Below are positions 1-8,944 of a stretch of DNA of 64,000 bases, one piece after another. The notes beneath the pieces were generated by a model. It did not search any database and was not told where the DNA came from. It was given only the letters and a program-made list of their open reading frames with translations. The stretch spans positions 3,268,501-3,332,500 of the forward strand of contig NZ_CP092480.1 in NCBI RefSeq assembly GCF_022429645.1, written 5' to 3'. The position numbers and the translations under genes were made by a program. This DNA is from Lutibacter sp. A80 (GTDB lineage Bacteria > Bacteroidota > Bacteroidia > Flavobacteriales > Flavobacteriaceae). Position 1 is the stretch's first letter; every line of letters starts with the position of its first letter.

Positions 1-124
1 CGCGTTCTTCATTTTTAAATTTTTGAAAAAAATCATAAGTATTCCATAATATAAGCGTTACAATAATAAATGATGTTATTATTACAACCCAACGTATTAT
101 TTGTACATTTTTGTGTGAAGCCAT
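1..124 (-). CDS. Partial membrane protein, probably sensor histidine kinase N-terminus
   Basis: An open frame starts at an ATG read leftward from 124 and runs off the left edge. About 41 residues are visible: a short polar start, one hydrophobic segment (roughly residues 9-27, rich in I, V, W and L), then a charged stretch ending in KFKNEER. This layout resembles the N-terminus of flavobacterial sensor histidine kinases, where one membrane segment leads into a helical sensor region; that family assignment is from memory and is an inference. A TATATTTG -7 box sits four bases before the ATG, supporting the start. It is divergent from the DUF3127 gene. The overlapping longer open frame at 33-236 looks spurious. 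Confidence 0.5.
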   Translation of the reverse strand, partial: MASHKNVQIIRWVVIITSFIIVTLILWNTYDFFQKFKNEER

Positions 125-244
125 TATTCAAATATAGAATATATGTTATATATAACTTAAAAAATAAAACCTTATTATTTAAGTTTAATTTTTTAGGCAT
201 TATTTTTTTGATGTTAATAAGTTTACAAAATAACATAAGTGATA

Positions 245-278
245 TTTTGGTTTTGATGTTGTAAAAAAATTACATTTG
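245..278 (+). promoter_or_regulatory. Promoter of the DUF3127 gene
   Basis: TTTTG at 245-249 and TACATTTG at 271-278, separated by 21 bases, match the Bacteroidota -33/-7 pattern (TTTG and TAnnTTTG). The predicted start of transcription near 282 gives a leader of about 65 nt. Confidence 0.6.
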
Positions 279-347
279 TGAAATCTATTTTAGAGAAAAA
301 ATGTAAGATTTGGTGTGTTAAACGCCTTTAATGAAAAAATTTGAAAC

Positions 348-719
348 ATGGAAGTTACTGGAAAAATTAAATTAATAAACGATGAGCAAACGTTTGGTGC
401 AAGTGGTTTTAGAAAAAGAGAGATGGTTGTTACTACAAGTGAACAATATCCACAAATGTTGCTAATTGAATTTGTTCAAGATAAATGTGATTTGTTAAAT
501 AGTTATAAAGTAGGACAAGACGTAAAAGTATCTATAAATTTACGCGGAAGAGAATGGATAAACCCAGAAGGTGTTGCTAAATATTTTAATGCAATTCAAG
601 GCTGGAGAATAGAACCATTACAAGAAGAGGGAGCACAAGGAGCTGCACCAGCACCATTAGATAATTTAGAGACAACCTCTAAAGTTGATGATAATGAACC
701 AGATGACTTACCTTTTTAA
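348..719 (+). CDS. DUF3127 domain protein
   Basis: 123 residues. The first ~90 residues form the DUF3127 domain, a small OB-like module: it begins MEVTGKIKLI and has the conserved GFRKRE stretch near residue 21, a hydrophobic core strand, and GREW near residue 67. The last ~30 residues are acidic and proline-rich, ending in DDLPF. That ending recalls the acidic tails of single-stranded-DNA-binding proteins, which suggests, without proof, a nucleic-acid-associated role. No signal peptide. It has its own promoter and is followed by a long-armed terminator element, so it is probably monocistronic. The family is common in Bacteroidota and its function is not established. Confidence 0.85.
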   Translation: MEVTGKIKLINDEQTFGASGFRKREMVVTTSEQYPQMLLIEFVQDKCDLLNSYKVGQDVKVSINLRGREWINPEGVAKYFNAIQGWRIEPLQEEGAQGAAPAPLDNLETTSKVDDNEPDDLPF

Positions 720-737
720 AGGGAGTATAAATATTTT

Positions 738-870
738 AAAACTGTCTAAAAAGTTTTAAAATGCATCCTGCTAAACTTGTTTTAGCATTTCAATATCTAA
801 TTCTAAATTAGATTGAGAAACTATATTAAATGTAGGTTGATGTGTTTTTATTTTTTAGACAGTTTTTTTT
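738..870 (+). terminator. Long-armed terminator element with nested inner hairpin
   Basis: Perfect 15-bp arms (738-752, core ACTGTCTAAAAA; 852-866, core TTTTTAGACAGT) enclose about 99 nt and end in a T tract (863-870). Inside lies a nested small hairpin (ATCTAATT/AATTAGAT near 795-813) and sequence resembling dispersed flavobacterial hairpins (CCTGCTAAACTTGTTTTAGCA). It probably terminates the DUF3127 transcript; related elements occur elsewhere in the window. Confidence 0.6.
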
Positions 871-877
871 GTTTCTG

Positions 878-885
878 TATTTTTG
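878..885 (+). promoter_or_regulatory. -7 box upstream of aat
   Basis: TATTTTTG matches TAnnTTTG and ends 15 bases before the aat ATG. No clear -33 element at the ideal distance. Confidence 0.4.
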
Positions 886-900
886 TTAAAAAATTTGTAA

Positions 901-1533
901 ATGTATCTACTTTCAAAAGATTTAGTTTTTCCACCAGTACATTTAGCTAATAAAGATGGGATACTAGCAGTAGGAGGCGACTTATCTTTAGAGCGTTTGT
1001 TGTTAGCTTATAAAAGTGGAATTTTCCCTTGGTACAATCCTGGAGAGCCCATTATTTGGTACAGTCCAAAAGAGCGAATGGTGTTGTTTCCAAAAGATTT
1101 AAAAGTTTCTAAAAGTATGAGACAGCTTATTAAAAAAGATATGTTTAAAGTTACTTTTAATCAAAATTTTGAAGCGGTAATTTCAAATTGTAAAACCATT
1201 GAAAGAGAGGGGCAAGGTGGAACTTGGATTACCGATGAAATGCAAGAAGCTTATATAAATCTTCATAAGCAAGGTATTGCAAAATCGGTAGAAGTATGGC
1301 TTGGAGAGGAATTAGTTGGTGGTTTGTATGGTGTTGATTTGGGCTCTGTTTTTTGTGGAGAAAGCATGTTTAGTAAAGTAAGTAATACTTCAAAATTAGC
1401 GTTTATTTATTTAGTTCAAAAACTGGAGAAAGAAAAATATAAATTAATAGACTGTCAGGTTTATAATCCGCATTTAGAAAGTTTAGGAGCTGATGAAATT
1501 TCTAGAGAAGAATTTTTGAAGTATTTAAAATAG
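901..1533 (+). CDS. aat: Leucyl/phenylalanyl-tRNA--protein transferase
   Basis: 210 residues, normal for the family. This cytosolic enzyme transfers Leu or Phe from aminoacyl-tRNA to proteins with N-terminal Lys or Arg, marking them as N-end-rule substrates. Visible signatures are the N-terminal GGDLSLERLL followed by SGIFPWY (about residues 26-47), a GTWITDEM stretch near 109, and the FCGESMFS block near 150, all characteristic of the GNAT-like catalytic domain. The start is chosen at the ATG directly before YLLSKDLVFPP, the usual N-terminus. It follows a terminator element and precedes the MazG-like gene by 56 bp, with which it may be cotranscribed. Confidence 0.95.
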   Translation: MYLLSKDLVFPPVHLANKDGILAVGGDLSLERLLLAYKSGIFPWYNPGEPIIWYSPKERMVLFPKDLKVSKSMRQLIKKDMFKVTFNQNFEAVISNCKTIEREGQGGTWITDEMQEAYINLHKQGIAKSVEVWLGEELVGGLYGVDLGSVFCGESMFSKVSNTSKLAFIYLVQKLEKEKYKLIDCQVYNPHLESLGADEISREEFLKYLK

Positions 1534-1589
1534 ATAGTTATTTTAAGAACTTCATTACCTTTGTTTGATCTTTAATAAAATATTACATA

Positions 1590-1916
1590 ATGGATATAAA
1601 AAATGCACAAAAAGCTGTTGATAGTTGGATAAAGGAACATGGTGTTCGTTATTTTAATGAATTAACAAATATGGCTCAGTTAACAGAAGAAGTTGGTGAA
1701 GTGGCTCGTATTATTGCTCGTAGATACGGGGAGCAAAGTGAAAAGGAAAGTGATAAAAACAAAGATTTAGGAGAAGAATTAGCTGATGTTGTTTTTGTGG
1801 TATTATGTTTAGCCAACCAAACAGGAATTGATTTACAAGCAGCGTTTGATAAAAAAATGGATATTAAAACAGAGCGAGATCACGATCGTCATCATAATAA
1901 TAAAAAATTAAAGTAA
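1590..1916 (+). CDS. MazG-like nucleotide pyrophosphohydrolase
   Basis: 108 residues, a single all-alpha NTP-PPase domain. These enzymes hydrolyse nucleoside triphosphates to the monophosphate and PPi, with Mg2+ held by acidic residues. The metal-binding pattern is visible as EEVGEVAR (about residues 32-39) and, after a charged insert, GEELADVVFV (about 64-73). The C-terminus is His- and Lys-rich. The substrate cannot be read from sequence; house-cleaning of non-canonical nucleotides is the family-level expectation. One base separates its stop from the next gene, so the two are translationally close. Confidence 0.9.
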   Translation: MDIKNAQKAVDSWIKEHGVRYFNELTNMAQLTEEVGEVARIIARRYGEQSEKESDKNKDLGEELADVVFVVLCLANQTGIDLQAAFDKKMDIKTERDHDRHHNNKKLK

Positions 1917-1917
1917 T

Positions 1918-2157
1918 ATGAATCAATATAAAAATGCAACCTTTTTAGATTTAACACTAAGGTTTGGTGCTGGTTTTTTAGTGTTATTTTCAATAGTAAA
2001 AATTGGCTTAAAAATATTTAGAGCAGGAGGTTTTAATGAAATGGTTGCAGCATATTTTGGGCCTGAAAATTGGTATGTTTTTGTAGGTCAGCTATTATTA
2101 GGTTCTTTATTTTATGGGCTTTTTATGGCTGGTTATTATAAATTTATTAAAAAGTGA
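1918..2157 (+). CDS. Small membrane protein of unknown function
   Basis: 79 residues. Two hydrophobic segments are visible, about residues 14-34 and 52-73, flanked by charged residues and separated by a loop with FGPENW; the end is FIKK. Such a protein would be a two-span inner-membrane protein. I do not recognise a family. It begins one base after the MazG-like stop, so it is almost certainly translated from the same mRNA. The ATG is the only plausible start because the frame is closed just upstream. Confidence 0.7.
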   Translation: MNQYKNATFLDLTLRFGAGFLVLFSIVKIGLKIFRAGGFNEMVAAYFGPENWYVFVGQLLLGSLFYGLFMAGYYKFIKK

Positions 2158-2263
2158 TGTTGTTTTACATCAACCTGAATTAATTTTAGTCCTATTAAAT
2201 CAATTATGTAATTACCAGGTTAGTAAGTAAATTTATATAATTTTGGAGATTTACAACACTAAA

Positions 2264-2294
2264 TTTGGAAACTATTGTTTGAGGTTTAACTTTG
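2264..2294 (+). promoter_or_regulatory. Promoter of aroA
   Basis: TTTG at 2264-2267 and TAACTTTG at 2287-2294 with a 19-base spacer fit the Bacteroidota -33/-7 consensus. This leaves a leader of about 65 nt before aroA. The upstream part of the 205-bp gap holds only a weak hairpin remnant (CAACCTGAATTAATTTTAG). Confidence 0.6.
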
Positions 2295-2362
2295 TGGCTG
2301 AAATAAAAAATTAAAGTACTTGCTAGTACATGGTATTATTAATATAGTATAAATTATAATTT

Positions 2363-3580
2363 ATGGAATTGTTGAAAATTGATAAACTAAATAATATTGT
2401 TTTCGAAGATATTCAAATTACAGGGTCTAAAAGCGAAACCAATAGATTACTGGTTTTACAACAATTTTATCCAAATTTAAACATCGAAAACATTTCAAAC
2501 TCAGACGATTCTAAACTAATGCAAAAAGCATTAGCCAGCTCTTCAAACGAAATTAATATTGGACACGCAGGTACTGCTATGCGATTTTTAACATCGTATT
2601 TTTCGGTAAAAGAAAATTCTGAAATAGTGCTAACAGGTTCGCATAGAATGAGAAACAGGCCTATTAAAATTTTAGTAGATGCATTAACTTCTTTGGGGGC
2701 AAAAATAGAGTACGTAGAAAAAGAAGGTTATCCGCCATTAAAAATTACTGGGAAAAAAATAACTAAAAGTTTTGTTGAAATTGATGGAAATGTTAGCAGT
2801 CAATATATAACATCCTTACTTTTAATAGCTCCAACTTTAAAAAATGGATTACAATTAAAATTTAAAGGAGAAATAACTTCGGTTCCATATATTAAAATGA
2901 CATTAGCGTTGTTGGCTGAATTGGGAGTTGAACTATCTTGGGATGATGATTCCATAACTATTAAACCTAAATCAAGTATTTCACCAAAAACAATAGTTGT
3001 TGAGTCAGATTGGAGTTCGGCTTCTTATTATTATAGTTTATGTGCTTTAAATCCTAATTCTAAAATAGCATTATCTTCATATAAAAAAAATAGTCTCCAA
3101 GGCGATTCTGTTTTAACTGAAATTTATAAAAATTTTGGAGTTGAAACTATTTTTGAAGGAAATTCTATAATTCTTTCTAATCAACAGCAAGAAATTAAAA
3201 ATAAAAAACCACTAAATTTAAATTTAATAGGAGCTCCAGATATTGCACAAACAATAGCAGTTACTTGTTTTGGTTTAGGGTTAGAATGTTTTTTAACAGG
3301 ACTTCATACATTAAAAATTAAAGAAACCGATAGGTTGGTAGCTTTAAAAGTTGAGATTGAAAAATTAGGAGGGGAAGTAGTAATAACAAATGAAACTTTA
3401 CATTTAAAACCAGCTACTAAGTATAATGAAAATATTGCAGTAGCTACTTACAATGATCATAGAATGGCTATGGCTTTTGCACCTTTAGCGTTAAAGGTTC
3501 CGCTTCAAATTGAAGACCCAAATGTGGTGTCAAAATCGTATCCAACTTTTTGGGACGATTTTAAAAAGTGCACTTTATAA
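2363..3580 (+). CDS. aroA: 3-phosphoshikimate 1-carboxyvinyltransferase (EPSP synthase)
   Basis: 405 residues, slightly shorter than the E. coli enzyme, as usual in Bacteroidota. Catalyses shikimate-3-phosphate + PEP to EPSP + phosphate in aromatic amino acid synthesis. Conserved blocks are GSKSETNRLL (about residues 21-30, substrate-binding Lys, Ser and Arg), GHAGTAMRFL near 73, KETDRL near 319, and YNDHRMAMAF near 361, the last two carrying the Asp/Glu and Arg residues of the active site. Two six-fold inside-out alpha/beta domains are expected. It has its own promoter and precedes queA with a separate promoter, so linkage to neighbours looks positional rather than operonic. Confidence 0.95.
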   Translation: MELLKIDKLNNIVFEDIQITGSKSETNRLLVLQQFYPNLNIENISNSDDSKLMQKALASSSNEINIGHAGTAMRFLTSYFSVKENSEIVLTGSHRMRNRPIKILVDALTSLGAKIEYVEKEGYPPLKITGKKITKSFVEIDGNVSSQYITSLLLIAPTLKNGLQLKFKGEITSVPYIKMTLALLAELGVELSWDDDSITIKPKSSISPKTIVVESDWSSASYYYSLCALNPNSKIALSSYKKNSLQGDSVLTEIYKNFGVETIFEGNSIILSNQQQEIKNKKPLNLNLIGAPDIAQTIAVTCFGLGLECFLTGLHTLKIKETDRLVALKVEIEKLGGEVVITNETLHLKPATKYNENIAVATYNDHRMAMAFAPLALKVPLQIEDPNVVSKSYPTFWDDFKKCTL

Positions 3581-3622
3581 TATATTTAATATTCTCAATA
3601 ACAAAGTTTTATTGCAAATCAC

Positions 3623-3654
3623 TTGACAAGGCCTATGCCGATGTTGTATATTTG
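3623..3654 (+). promoter_or_regulatory. Promoter of queA
   Basis: A TTGACA-like -33 region (TTG at 3623) and TATATTTG at 3647-3654 are spaced 21 bases. The predicted leader is about 97 nt, long for this window; I see no strong hairpin in it. Confidence 0.6.
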
Positions 3655-3754
3655 CGTTCATTCAATAAAATAAGAGTTTTTGTAGGTTGCTTAAATTAGA
3701 GAGTTTAGCTGCTATTTTACACTTTTATAATACTAAAAAAAATAAAAATCACAT

Positions 3755-4804
3755 ATGAAATTATCACATTTTAAATTTGAATTACCAGAAAATTTATTAG
3801 CTGAATACCCTGCAGAACATAGAGATGAATCGCGTTTAATGGTGTTAAATAGAAAAGAAAAAACTATTGAGCATAAACAATTTAAAGATTTAATCAATTA
3901 TTTTGATGAAGGAGATTTAATGATTTTAAATAATACCAAGGTTTTTCCAGCTCGTATGTATGGTGAAAAAGAAAAAACTGGTGCAAGAATTGAAGTGTTT
4001 TTATTAAGAGAATTAAATGCCGAAAGTAGATTGTGGGATGTTTTAGTTGACCCAGCTAGAAAAATAAGAATTGGAAACAAATTATTTTTTGGAGATGATG
4101 AAAGTTTAGTTGCCGAAGTTATTGATAATACAACCTCTAGAGGAAGAACTTTACGCTTTTTATATGATGGTTCTTACGAAGAATTTAGAAAAAAATTAGA
4201 AGAATTAGGAGAAACTCCATTGCCAAAATTTATTAAAAGAGAAGTAACTCCAGAAGATGAAGAGCGTTACCAAACTATTTATGCAAAACACGAAGGTGCA
4301 GTTGCTGCTCCAACAGCAGGTTTACACTTTTCAAAACATTTAATGAAAAGATTAGAAATTAAAGGTATAGATTTTGCTGAAATCACATTACACGTTGGTT
4401 TGGGAACTTTTAGTCCTGTAGAAGTTGAAGATTTATCAAAACATAAAATGGACTCTGAACAAGCAATAGTTTCTGATGAAACAGTAGCTATTGTAAATAA
4501 AGCAATTGATTCTAAAAGAAGAGTTTGTGCAGTCGGTACAACTGTTATGAGAGCAATTGAAAGTTCTGTATCTTCAAATAGTCGCTTAAATGCGTTTAAT
4601 GGATGGACTAATAAATTTATTTTTCCTCCATACGATTTTAGTATAGCAAATTGTATGATTACAAATTTCCATACTCCAAAATCTACATTAATGATGCAAG
4701 CTGCAGCTTTTGCTGGGTATGATTTTTTAATGGAAGCTTATGAAGAAGCAGTAAAAGAAGGTTATAAATTTTATTCGTATGGAGATGCGATGTTAATTAT
4801 ATAA
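3755..4804 (+). CDS. queA: tRNA preQ1(34) S-adenosylmethionine ribosyltransferase-isomerase
   Basis: 349 residues, full length. The enzyme moves and isomerises the ribosyl group of S-adenosylmethionine onto preQ1 at tRNA wobble position 34, giving epoxyqueuosine. Diagnostic segments are the N-terminal [21 protein letters not shown] (about residues 8-28), [20 protein letters not shown] (about 58-77), [10 protein letters not shown] near 185 and [10 protein letters not shown] near 212. Start chosen at the ATG before KLSHF, the usual N-terminus. A hairpin terminator follows the stop by about 25 bp, separating it from rlmN. Confidence 0.96.
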   Translation: MKLSHFKFELPENLLAEYPAEHRDESRLMVLNRKEKTIEHKQFKDLINYFDEGDLMILNNTKVFPARMYGEKEKTGARIEVFLLRELNAESRLWDVLVDPARKIRIGNKLFFGDDESLVAEVIDNTTSRGRTLRFLYDGSYEEFRKKLEELGETPLPKFIKREVTPEDEERYQTIYAKHEGAVAAPTAGLHFSKHLMKRLEIKGIDFAEITLHVGLGTFSPVEVEDLSKHKMDSEQAIVSDETVAIVNKAIDSKRRVCAVGTTVMRAIESSVSSNSRLNAFNGWTNKFIFPPYDFSIANCMITNFHTPKSTLMMQAAAFAGYDFLMEAYEEAVKEGYKFYSYGDAMLII

Positions 4805-4828
4805 ATTATATAATTTTTTAAAAGGTTT

Positions 4829-4866
4829 AATTGTCTAAGAAGTGTTACTTTTTAGACAATTTCTTT
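4829..4866 (+). terminator. Terminator after queA
   Basis: A perfect 10-bp stem (AATTGTCTAA at 4829-4838, TTAGACAATT at 4852-4861) contains a nested AAGT/ACTT pair and is followed by a T-rich stretch. Its TGTCTAA...TTAGACA arms resemble those of the elements at 738-870, 25258-25305 and 45759-45837. Confidence 0.65.
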
Positions 4867-4885
4867 TCTAAATCAAAACTAAAAA

Positions 4886-5926
4886 ATGAGTACAAAAAAA
4901 GACATACGCGCATTAACCAAAACCGAATTACGAGATTTTTTTATTGAAAATAATGAAAAAGCTTTTAGAGGAAATCAGGTTTATGAATGGTTGTGGAGTA
5001 AAAGTGCGCATTCTTTTGAAGAAATGACCAATATTTCAAAAGAAACACGACACATGCTTGAAACTCATTTTGTAATTAATCATATAGAAGTTGATGATAT
5101 GCAGCGTAGTTCCGACGGAACTGTAAAAAATGCTGTGCGTTTGCACGATGGCTTAGTGGTAGAATCTGTTTTAATTCCTGCAGGAAGTAGAACCACTGCT
5201 TGTGTGTCTAGTCAAGTAGGCTGTAGTTTAGATTGTAATTTTTGTGCAACTGCACGCTTAAAGAAAATGCGAAATTTAAACCCAGACGAAATTTTCGATC
5301 AAGTTGCAGCAATAAACCAAGAAAGTTTGTTGTATTACAACCATAAATTATCAAACATTGTTTTTATGGGAATGGGTGAACCTTTAATGAATTATAACAA
5401 TGTATTAAAATCTATAGAAAAAATTACTTCAGAAGAAGGCTTAGGAATGTCTCCAAAAAGAATTACAGTTTCAACTTCTGGAGTTCCTAAAATGATAAAA
5501 AAATTAGCAGATGATGAGGTTAAATTTAATTTAGCTGTTTCGTTACATTCTGCAATTGATGAAGTTAGATCAAGAATAATGCCTTTTAGTAAAGCATTTC
5601 CATTAGTAGATCTAAAAGAATCTTTAGAATACTGGTATGCAAAAACCAATAGTAGAGTAACCTACGAATATGTTGTTTGGGAAGGAATTAACGATACTAA
5701 AGAAGCTATAAGTGCCTTAGTAAAGTTTTGTAAATATGTGCCTTGTAAAGTTAATTTAATTGAATATAATCCAATTGATGATGGCGAATTCCAACAAGCA
5801 AGACCTCAAGCAATAGATGATTATATTAGTATTTTAGAAATGAATGATATAATTGTAAATGTTAGAAGAAGTAGAGGTAAGGATATTGATGCAGCTTGTG
5901 GTCAATTGGCAAATAAAAAAAGCTAA
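4886..5926 (+). CDS. rlmN: 23S rRNA A2503-C2 (and tRNA A37) methyltransferase
   Basis: 346 residues. A radical-SAM enzyme that methylates C2 of adenosine 2503 in 23S rRNA and A37 in some tRNAs. The [4Fe-4S] motif is visible as CSLDCNFC (CxxxCxxC, about residues 114-121), followed by GMGEPLMNYNNV near 158 and the SAM-binding SVSTSG-like stretch near 194. The C-terminal catalytic Cys is in AACGQLA, close to the end; the second conserved Cys of the family is the one preceding the radical-SAM motif (TTACVSSQVG). It lies convergent to infB and shares a bidirectional terminator with it. Confidence 0.96.
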   Translation: MSTKKDIRALTKTELRDFFIENNEKAFRGNQVYEWLWSKSAHSFEEMTNISKETRHMLETHFVINHIEVDDMQRSSDGTVKNAVRLHDGLVVESVLIPAGSRTTACVSSQVGCSLDCNFCATARLKKMRNLNPDEIFDQVAAINQESLLYYNHKLSNIVFMGMGEPLMNYNNVLKSIEKITSEEGLGMSPKRITVSTSGVPKMIKKLADDEVKFNLAVSLHSAIDEVRSRIMPFSKAFPLVDLKESLEYWYAKTNSRVTYEYVVWEGINDTKEAISALVKFCKYVPCKVNLIEYNPIDDGEFQQARPQAIDDYISILEMNDIIVNVRRSRGKDIDAACGQLANKKS

Positions 5927-5950
5927 ATATTTTATTAAAAATATAAACAA

Positions 5951-5980
5951 AAAAAATCGAGGTATACGCCTCGATTTTTT
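5951..5980. terminator. Bidirectional terminator between rlmN and infB
   Basis: AAAAAATCGAGG, loop TATACG, CCTCGATTTTTT: a 12-bp stem with A and T tracts on both flanks, so it can end transcription from both convergent genes. Confidence 0.85.
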
Positions 5981-6002
5981 GTTTAAATATTTTAGAAAGA
6001 AA

Positions 6003-8894
6003 CTAGTTTCTTTTTAGTTTCTTTTTAACTTCAACTTCTTGGTAAGCTTCAATAACATCTCCAATTTCAATATTATTATAGTTCTTTATTTGAATACCAC
6101 AATCATATCCTTTAGCAACTTCTTTGGCATCATCTTTAAAACGTTTTAAAGAACTTAATTCACCTGAATGAATTACTACACTGTCTCTAATAATTCTAAT
6201 TTTAGAGTTTCTAAATATTTTTCCACTAGTTACCATACAACCAGCAATATTTCCTACTTTAGAAATTTTATAAACTTCTCTAATTTCAACATTACCAGTA
6301 ACTTCTTCTTTTATTTCAGCAGAAAGCATTCCTTCCATTGCATCACGAAGATCGTTAATTGCATCGTAAATAATAGAGTATGTTCTTACATCAATTTCTT
6401 CATTGTCGGCTAATAATCTTGCGTTTCCGGAAGGTCTTACATTAAATCCAACAATAATTGCATCGGAAGCAGAAGCTAATAGTACGTCAGATTCTGTAAT
6501 TGCACCAACACCTTTATGGATAATGTTTACTTGAATTTCATCAGTTGATAATTTTTGGAATGAATCAGTTAAAGCTTCTACAGAACCGTCAACATCACCT
6601 TTTAATATAATGTTTAATTCTTTAAACTCTCCTAATGCAATTCTTCGTCCAATTTCGTCTAATGTAATATGACGCTGTGTTCTAACAGATTGTTCACGTT
6701 GTAACTGAGAACGTTTTGTAGCAAGTTGTTTTGCTTCTTTTTCGTCTTCAAATATATGAAATCTATCACCTGCTTGTGGTGCACCATCTAAACCTAATAT
6801 AGATACTGGCGTTGAAGGTCCTGCGCTCTTCATATTTTTTCCACGTTCGTCAAACATAGCTTTAATTTTACCACTATGTTTACCAGCTAACATAAAGTCT
6901 CCAATTTTTAAAGTACCTTCTTGTACTAATATTGTTGAAACATATCCACGACCTTTGTCTAATAAAGCTTCAACTACAGTACCAACAGCATTTTTATTTG
7001 GATTCGCTTTTAAATCTAACATTTCTGCTTCTAAAATTACTTTTTCAAGTAAATCATCTACACCTAAACCGGTTTTTGCTGAAATATCGTGCGATTGTAT
7101 TTTACCACCCCAATCTTCAACCAGTAAATTCATTTGAGAAAGTTGTTCTTTAATTTTCTCTGGGTTAGAAGTTGGTTTGTCAATTTTATTTATAGCAAAA
7201 ATAATTGGTACTCCAGCAGCTTGTGCGTGACTAATTGCTTCTTTTGTTTGCGGCATTACATCATCATCAGCAGCAACTACAATAATTACAATATCAGCTA
7301 CTTGTCCACCACGTGCACGCATTGCCGTAAAGGCCTCGTGACCAGGTGTATCTAAAAATGCTATTTTTTGTCCACTTTTTAATTCAACTCCATAAGCTCC
7401 AATATGTTGTGTAATACCACCAGATTCTCCTGCAATTACGTTTTCTTCACGAATATAATCTAATAAAGATGTTTTACCATGATCTACGTGTCCCATTACA
7501 GTAATAACAGGTGCTCTTCCTTCTAATTCTTCTTCAGTATCTAAGTGTTCTTCTATTGATTCTTCTACTTCAGCACCAATAAAATCAACTGTATAGTCAA
7601 ATTCATCTGCAACAATTGTTAGCGTTTCAGCGTCTAATCGTTGATTCATAGTTACCATCATTCCTAACGACATACAAGTAGAAATAATATTTGTAACTGG
7701 AATATTCATCATAGTTGCAATTTCACTAACAGTAACAAATTCAGTTACTTTTAGAATTTTACTTTCTGCAGCTTGTAATTCTTGATCTATTTCAGTTTGA
7801 TGACGGTGTTGATCTCTTTTATCACGTCTATATTTTGCTCCTTTTCCTTTTTTAGATTTACCTTGAAGTTTTTCTAGAGTTTCTCTAACTTGTTTTTGTA
7901 CTTCTGCTTCAGTAGGTTCTTCTTTAACAATAGGTTTTCTAGGGCCACCTCTTAAAGGACCTCTTTGGTGTCCACCTCTATTTTGTTGTCCTCCAGGTCT
8001 TCTATTTCCTCCAGTAGGATTTGCTTTTTTAACAATTCTACGACGCTTCTTTTTATTTGCATCTGTACCATTGTCTTTTTTAGCTGTAGCTTCAGGTTTT
8101 TTCTTTTTAGGCTTTTCAAATTGTTTTAAATCAATTGTTTTACCTGTAATTTTAGGCCCTGATAATTTTTTGTATTTTGTTTCAATTGTTTGAGGTGTAG
8201 AAGGTTCTGTAGTTTTTTCTTCTTTTACAGGTTTTTCTTCTTTTTTTGCAACAGGCTCAACAATTTTTGGTTTTTCTGTTTTAATAATTTCCTTTTTAGG
8301 TGTTGCTTTTTGAGATTTTAGTACATCTTTTTTAACTACTTTCGGAGTTTCTTTAACAACTTCCTTTTGTATTTCTTTAGGAGCTACAGTTTTCTCTTCT
8401 TGCTTTTTCTCTTTAACTTTTGGAGTTTCAGCAATTACTTCTTTAGGTACTTCAGGTTTTGGAGGTACTTCTTTTTTAATTTCTTCAACAACTGGTTTTG
8501 TATCTTCAACTTTAGGAGTACTTGGTTCTTCCTTTTTATGTTCAATATCTATTTTACCAATTGTTTTTAATTCTAATTTTTCAGCTTTAGCCTTAACAAC
8601 AACTTTTTTTGCTTCTTCTTCAAGACGTTGTTTTTCCATCTTTTCTTCAAGAGCAATTCTTAGCGCTTCTTTTTCTTTTCGCTTTTCTTCACTTACCTCT
8701 TTTGAAGCTGCCTTTTTGTTTCTGTCAGTTTGAAAACCATCCAGTAATACATTGTACTCCTCGTTAGATATTTTTGTTGTCGGTCGCGCCTCAATGTCAT
8801 ATCCATGACTTGTTAAGTGCTCAACGGCTCTATCTAACGAAATGTTTAATTCGCGTAATACTTTGTTTAGTCTCAATGTTTTGTTGTCAGCCAT
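6003..8894 (-). CDS. infB: Translation initiation factor IF-2
   Basis: 963 residues from the ATG at 8894; an in-frame ATG seven codons upstream (8915) is less likely because flavobacterial IF-2 begins with MAD or MAE followed by (L/M)[12 protein letters not shown]-2 is the GTPase that brings initiator tRNA to the 30S subunit and joins the subunits. Order of parts: N-terminal helical segment, a long Lys/Glu/Pro-rich low-complexity linker (about residues 60-370), an IF2_N subdomain near 385-435, then the G domain with GHVDHGKTS (G1), DTPGHEAF (G3), NKID (G4) and SAK (G5), followed by beta-barrel domains II and IV. Last gene of rimP-nusA-infB; 50 bp follow nusA. Confidence 0.97.
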   Translation of the reverse strand: MADNKTLRLNKVLRELNISLDRAVEHLTSHGYDIEARPTTKISNEEYNVLLDGFQTDRNKKAASKEVSEEKRKEKEALRIALEEKMEKQRLEEEAKKVVVKAKAEKLELKTIGKIDIEHKKEEPSTPKVEDTKPVVEEIKKEVPPKPEVPKEVIAETPKVKEKKQEEKTVAPKEIQKEVVKETPKVVKKDVLKSQKATPKKEIIKTEKPKIVEPVAKKEEKPVKEEKTTEPSTPQTIETKYKKLSGPKITGKTIDLKQFEKPKKKKPEATAKKDNGTDANKKKRRRIVKKANPTGGNRRPGGQQNRGGHQRGPLRGGPRKPIVKEEPTEAEVQKQVRETLEKLQGKSKKGKGAKYRRDKRDQHRHQTEIDQELQAAESKILKVTEFVTVSEIATMMNIPVTNIISTCMSLGMMVTMNQRLDAETLTIVADEFDYTVDFIGAEVEESIEEHLDTEEELEGRAPVITVMGHVDHGKTSLLDYIREENVIAGESGGITQHIGAYGVELKSGQKIAFLDTPGHEAFTAMRARGGQVADIVIIVVAADDDVMPQTKEAISHAQAAGVPIIFAINKIDKPTSNPEKIKEQLSQMNLLVEDWGGKIQSHDISAKTGLGVDDLLEKVILEAEMLDLKANPNKNAVGTVVEALLDKGRGYVSTILVQEGTLKIGDFMLAGKHSGKIKAMFDERGKNMKSAGPSTPVSILGLDGAPQAGDRFHIFEDEKEAKQLATKRSQLQREQSVRTQRHITLDEIGRRIALGEFKELNIILKGDVDGSVEALTDSFQKLSTDEIQVNIIHKGVGAITESDVLLASASDAIIVGFNVRPSGNARLLADNEEIDVRTYSIIYDAINDLRDAMEGMLSAEIKEEVTGNVEIREVYKISKVGNIAGCMVTSGKIFRNSKIRIIRDSVVIHSGELSSLKRFKDDAKEVAKGYDCGIQIKNYNNIEIGDVIEAYQEVEVKKKLKRN

Positions 8895-8944
8895 ATAATT
8901 TTTTCTTTTAGCCAAATTATGTTGAAAAATTTAAGGATTAATTT

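Noticed and set aside
33-264. Overlapping open frames on both strands at the left edge (33-236 leftward, 70-264 rightward)
   Set aside because: Low-complexity, AT-driven composition, no family resemblance, and they conflict with the promoter and the better-supported start at 124.
6168-8570. Rightward open frames opposite infB
   Set aside because: Phe/Asn/Tyr-rich shadows of the Lys/Glu-rich IF-2 sequence.
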